DNA of 64,000 nucleotides from Tubiluchus corallicola (taxonomy: Eukaryota; Priapulida; Priapulimorpha; Priapulimorphida; Tubiluchidae). The position numbers were made by a program, and so were the translations under genes. Under the pieces are notes generated by a model that was given only the letters and a program-made list of their open reading frames with translations, did not search any database and was not told where the DNA came from. The stretch covers positions 501,001-565,000 of the forward strand of contig JAQGDQ010000124.1 of NCBI GenBank assembly GCA_030141605.1. Reading direction: 5' to 3'. The first letter of the stretch is position 1; every line of letters begins with the position of its first letter. Positions 61,261-64,000 of the stretch are shown piece after piece.

Positions 61261-63427
61261 GAAAATTTTCAGGTAAACAACAGGTAAGTACTTAAACTAA
61301 AGTGTAGTTAAGTTTGCTGATCAGGTCACGGCCAAAGCAAAATTATCTTGAACTTACACGTCTATTTTATTTCAGTAAGCTGAAGAATAAATGCACTGCA
61401 AGAATGTTGGTACTTGGTAAGGGATAAGGAATTCTGGAATGGTCATGTCAGTAGATGAGCAGTGGAAAGGGATATATGATGTCACGAACTGAACATGAAC
61501 ATCATCGCTCCGGTAAGTTTGCATGTCTAGTCATACTCGTTGAGATGTTTTAATATTCTGCTATGCGGCAGTATCTTCTTGATTTGTCCTCGGTTTTTAT
61601 TATTTATATTTATTTTTGTGCATCTTTAATAATTGCATGTGCGCAGAGTTATACATGCAGCTCACAGTGAACACTCCCAAGGCAAGAGAAACTACGTTTA
61701 TATGCATGTTCTGTGTCCTCCTGTTTTTGAGCCAGGACCACAGTTTATGCGATTAAGTGAAGTCGAGTTTTTCTGCATAGCTGAACATAAGTTATCACTG
61801 GTTTTGACACAGTCAAAAACGTCATCTAGTCTTTACTGGTCTTGCAGTAGTTATTATTAATATTTTATGAACAGTTTATTGCACAAGCCACACTTTGCAT
61901 AGTAAACAATCTTGTTAAGATACATAACTGAATCCTATTGATTTGCCCTAGGTTTCACTTATTTAAGATTATGCAATATTTGCGGAATGTTATTGAAATA
62001 AATTATTCATTATTGTTTCTCCACTATAACAGTGAATAACTCCAAAACTAGAGTACCTAGAGTTGCCAAACTTGTACGGTAGACACTAAGGGTAAGGCAG
62101 ATACAACTGAATAGCATAACTGGATCAAAATTTGTGAAGTGGTCGAGTATTTATTTTCTCCTAGCTGTATGTGCCCCTTTAGTATTTGAGTTAGGCTGCA
62201 ATTTATGTGTGATTAAGGGTCGACTTACTCTGCACGGCTGAATATGAGATACCAGTGTTTTTGACACACTCAAAAACCTCATCTAGTCTACACCTTATAC
62301 TGGTCTTGCAGTAGTTATTTTTAATATTTTCTGAACAGCATGTTGCACGACTCACTATGTATAGTGAACGATAGTGTTCAGGTACATAACTGAATCTTAT
62401 TGATTTCCCCCAGGTTTTTATTATTTAGAATATATAACACCTGTTAGCTGCAATATTTCCTAGAAAGAATGTTATTGAAAATCAACTGTTCTGTGGGGGA
62501 GTTGGTGTAATTGGAATGTTTAAAGTCTGCTAAAATTGTTTGCTGTTAGATCTGAGCAAGTTTTTGTAAACCACTATCAGTCATAAACTCCAAATAATTT
62601 TACTCAGCAGCTTATTATTTTGGAGTTTTATGTTTGATCTCTTTCCGTTGAATATTTTACGAATGCATCATTGCCAAAAACCAGGTATTATCTACCCATC
62701 ATTGCTTAGTTTATTTTAGTTATTGTAATTTCGTACAAGCATTTAATTTCTTAATACGTAAATTTGCTTAATGGAAACATGATGTTCATCCTTCGAATCG
62801 AAGATGACCATAGTGACAGGGATAAAGGGTCAGTTTGGGGGGTTGTCATTCCTTTGATGAGCTCGAAGTTGACTGACTAGGCCAATTCTGGCATTTGGCA
62901 CAGGTGAGGCTGGGTGTTTTGACCTGTGGTTGAGCAGTGTCACATGCCTTGCGTCTCCTGCGCTTCCCCTCTGCCTCCTCAATTCTTTTTGCCTCTGCTA
63001 TCTTAGCACCTGTGGTGATGGCACTCCGCCATGCTGAGCAATCTTGTGCAAGGGCTTCCATTGAGCGGATATCCATGCTGAGCTCCTTGAGTGAGGCACC
63101 TTCAGGCTGTCTTTGAAGCATTTCTTTGGTCGTCTCTAGAAGAAGGTCTTTCTCCAGGTGCAGCAACAGTCGATTTAGTAGGACATGTGCCAGGATCTTG
63201 CCTGCTGTGGAAACATACAATGTAAGTAAATATATATTTTTTAATTATATTGTATTTTTATAATCCAGCAAATTTCTTGCAATTTTGTCTAATTAATGCC
63301 AACTCTTATTAATTTGATGACTAGGGAAGTTTTTTAATACTAGATATTGTGTTTAGTAAGATTTAGAACTGCAAAATTAACTATGACAAAATAGACATAA
63401 TAATTATCAAAAAATATTATTGATAAG
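61261..63427 (+). repeat. tandem unit 3, extended to 2.17 kb
   Basis: It starts like units 1 and 2. At about 62,280-62,420, where units 1 and 2 join to the antisense LINE piece, it continues instead into a diverged copy of the TATACTGGTCTTGCAGTA...TTTTCTGAACAG region and extra DNA. It then reaches a differently deleted LINE piece (62,846-63,220). It is about 690 bp longer than its neighbours. Confidence 0.85.
62846..63220 (-). pseudogene. antisense LINE with internal deletion (unit 3)
   Basis: The reverse strand reads STAGKILAHVLLNRLLLHLE and DL, then jumps directly to ETTKEMLQRQPEGASLKELS, ALAQDCSAWRSAI and EAEGKRRRRKA, ending with LTCAKCQ. The second part matches the extreme C terminus of LINE ORF2 proteins (A.DR..WR..i-EA.R..-..C..C). 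The palm and thumb between are missing. It remains an open frame only because the deletion happened to keep phase. Confidence 0.75.
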
Positions 63428-64000
63428 GAAAATTTTCAGGTAAACAACAGGTAAGTACTTAAACTAAAGTGTGGTTAAGTTTGCTGATCAGGTCACGGCC
63501 AAAGCAAAATTATCTTGAACTTATTCGTCTATTTTATTTCAGTAAACTGAAGAATAAATGCACTGCAAGAATGTTGGTACTTGGTAAGGGATAAGGAATT
63601 TTGGAATGGTCATATCAGTAGATGAGCAGTGGAAAGGGATATATGATGTCAGGAACTGAACATGAACATCATCGATCCGGTGAGTTTGCATGTCTAGTCG
63701 TACTTGTTGAGATGTTTTTAATATTTTGCTATGTGGCAGTATCTTCTTGATTTGTCCTCGGTTTTTATTATTTATATTTATTTTCGTGCATTTTTAATAA
63801 TTGCATGTGCACAGAGTTATCCATGCAGCTCATAGTGAACACTCCCAAGGCAAGAGAAACTACGTTTATATGCATGTTCTGCGTCCTCCTGTACGTGAGC
63901 CAGGACCACAGTTTATGTGATTAAGTGAAGTCGAGTTTTGTGCATGGCTGAATATAAGTTATCACTGTTTTTGACACAGTCAAAAATGTCATCTAGTCTT
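63428..64000 (+). repeat. tandem unit 4, cut by the window end
   Basis: It repeats the start of units 1-3 up to the near-palindrome GTTTTTGACAC.GTCAAAAA. The exon-like segment (from 63,815) has a stop (ATGTGA for ATGCGA) and a changed donor. The array continues beyond the window. Confidence 0.9.

Overview
The window looks like AT-rich nuclear DNA from an invertebrate animal. Its two recognisable host genes are split by spliceosomal introns, the gene-free stretches are long, and debris from many transposon families is scattered through it. The phylum cannot be fixed from sequence alone. A rhodopsin-class peptide GPCR, tRNA-derived SINEs, hAT DNA transposons and several non-LTR retrotransposon lineages fit a marine or aquatic invertebrate.

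Layout. 1-11 kb: gene-free DNA with a foldback repeat, a hAT-like MITE, degenerate simple repeats and a reverse-strand tRNA-derived SINE. 11.3-12.5 kb: a large 3' exon encoding nearly all of a class A peptide GPCR; its 5' exon was not found. 13-24.5 kb: mostly non-coding, with tandem duplications, a LINE 3' end (16.3-16.8 kb) and a hAT-like element (20.95-21.77 kb). 24.5-30.4 kb: a complete seven-exon gene for thiamin pyrophosphokinase (TPK1), 257 codons, with every splice site and phase consistent. 31-35 kb: small tandem repeats and two reverse-transcriptase fragments.

36-53 kb is the most unusual part. Short related blocks recur on the + strand in the order A, type I, II, I, II, (I), I, II. 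Each carries CRE-like TGACGTCA or TGACATCA sites, most also have a GTCATAGCAACAG-type (CRE plus RFX half-site) motif, and splice signals sit at homologous positions. I read this as a two-part cassette tandemly duplicated about three times and later split by transposons. Its product is unknown. Inserted among the blocks are two copies of one hAT family with exact 8-bp target duplications, a Rex1/CR1-like LINE, SINEs, a 5S-rRNA-like sequence and a 34-bp minisatellite.

53-64 kb: a decayed EN-RT LINE, itself interrupted by a 1.4-kb stretch holding a 100-bp satellite and an antisense LINE end; a 25-bp minisatellite; then a tandem array of a 1.48-kb unit that runs off the window. Each unit contains an antisense LINE fragment and a recurring exon-like segment.

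TPK1 and the GPCR are independent genes. TPK1 makes the cofactor thiamin diphosphate in the cytosol, and the receptor is a plasma-membrane signalling protein. Everything else that reads as protein is transposon-derived and carries stops or frameshifts.
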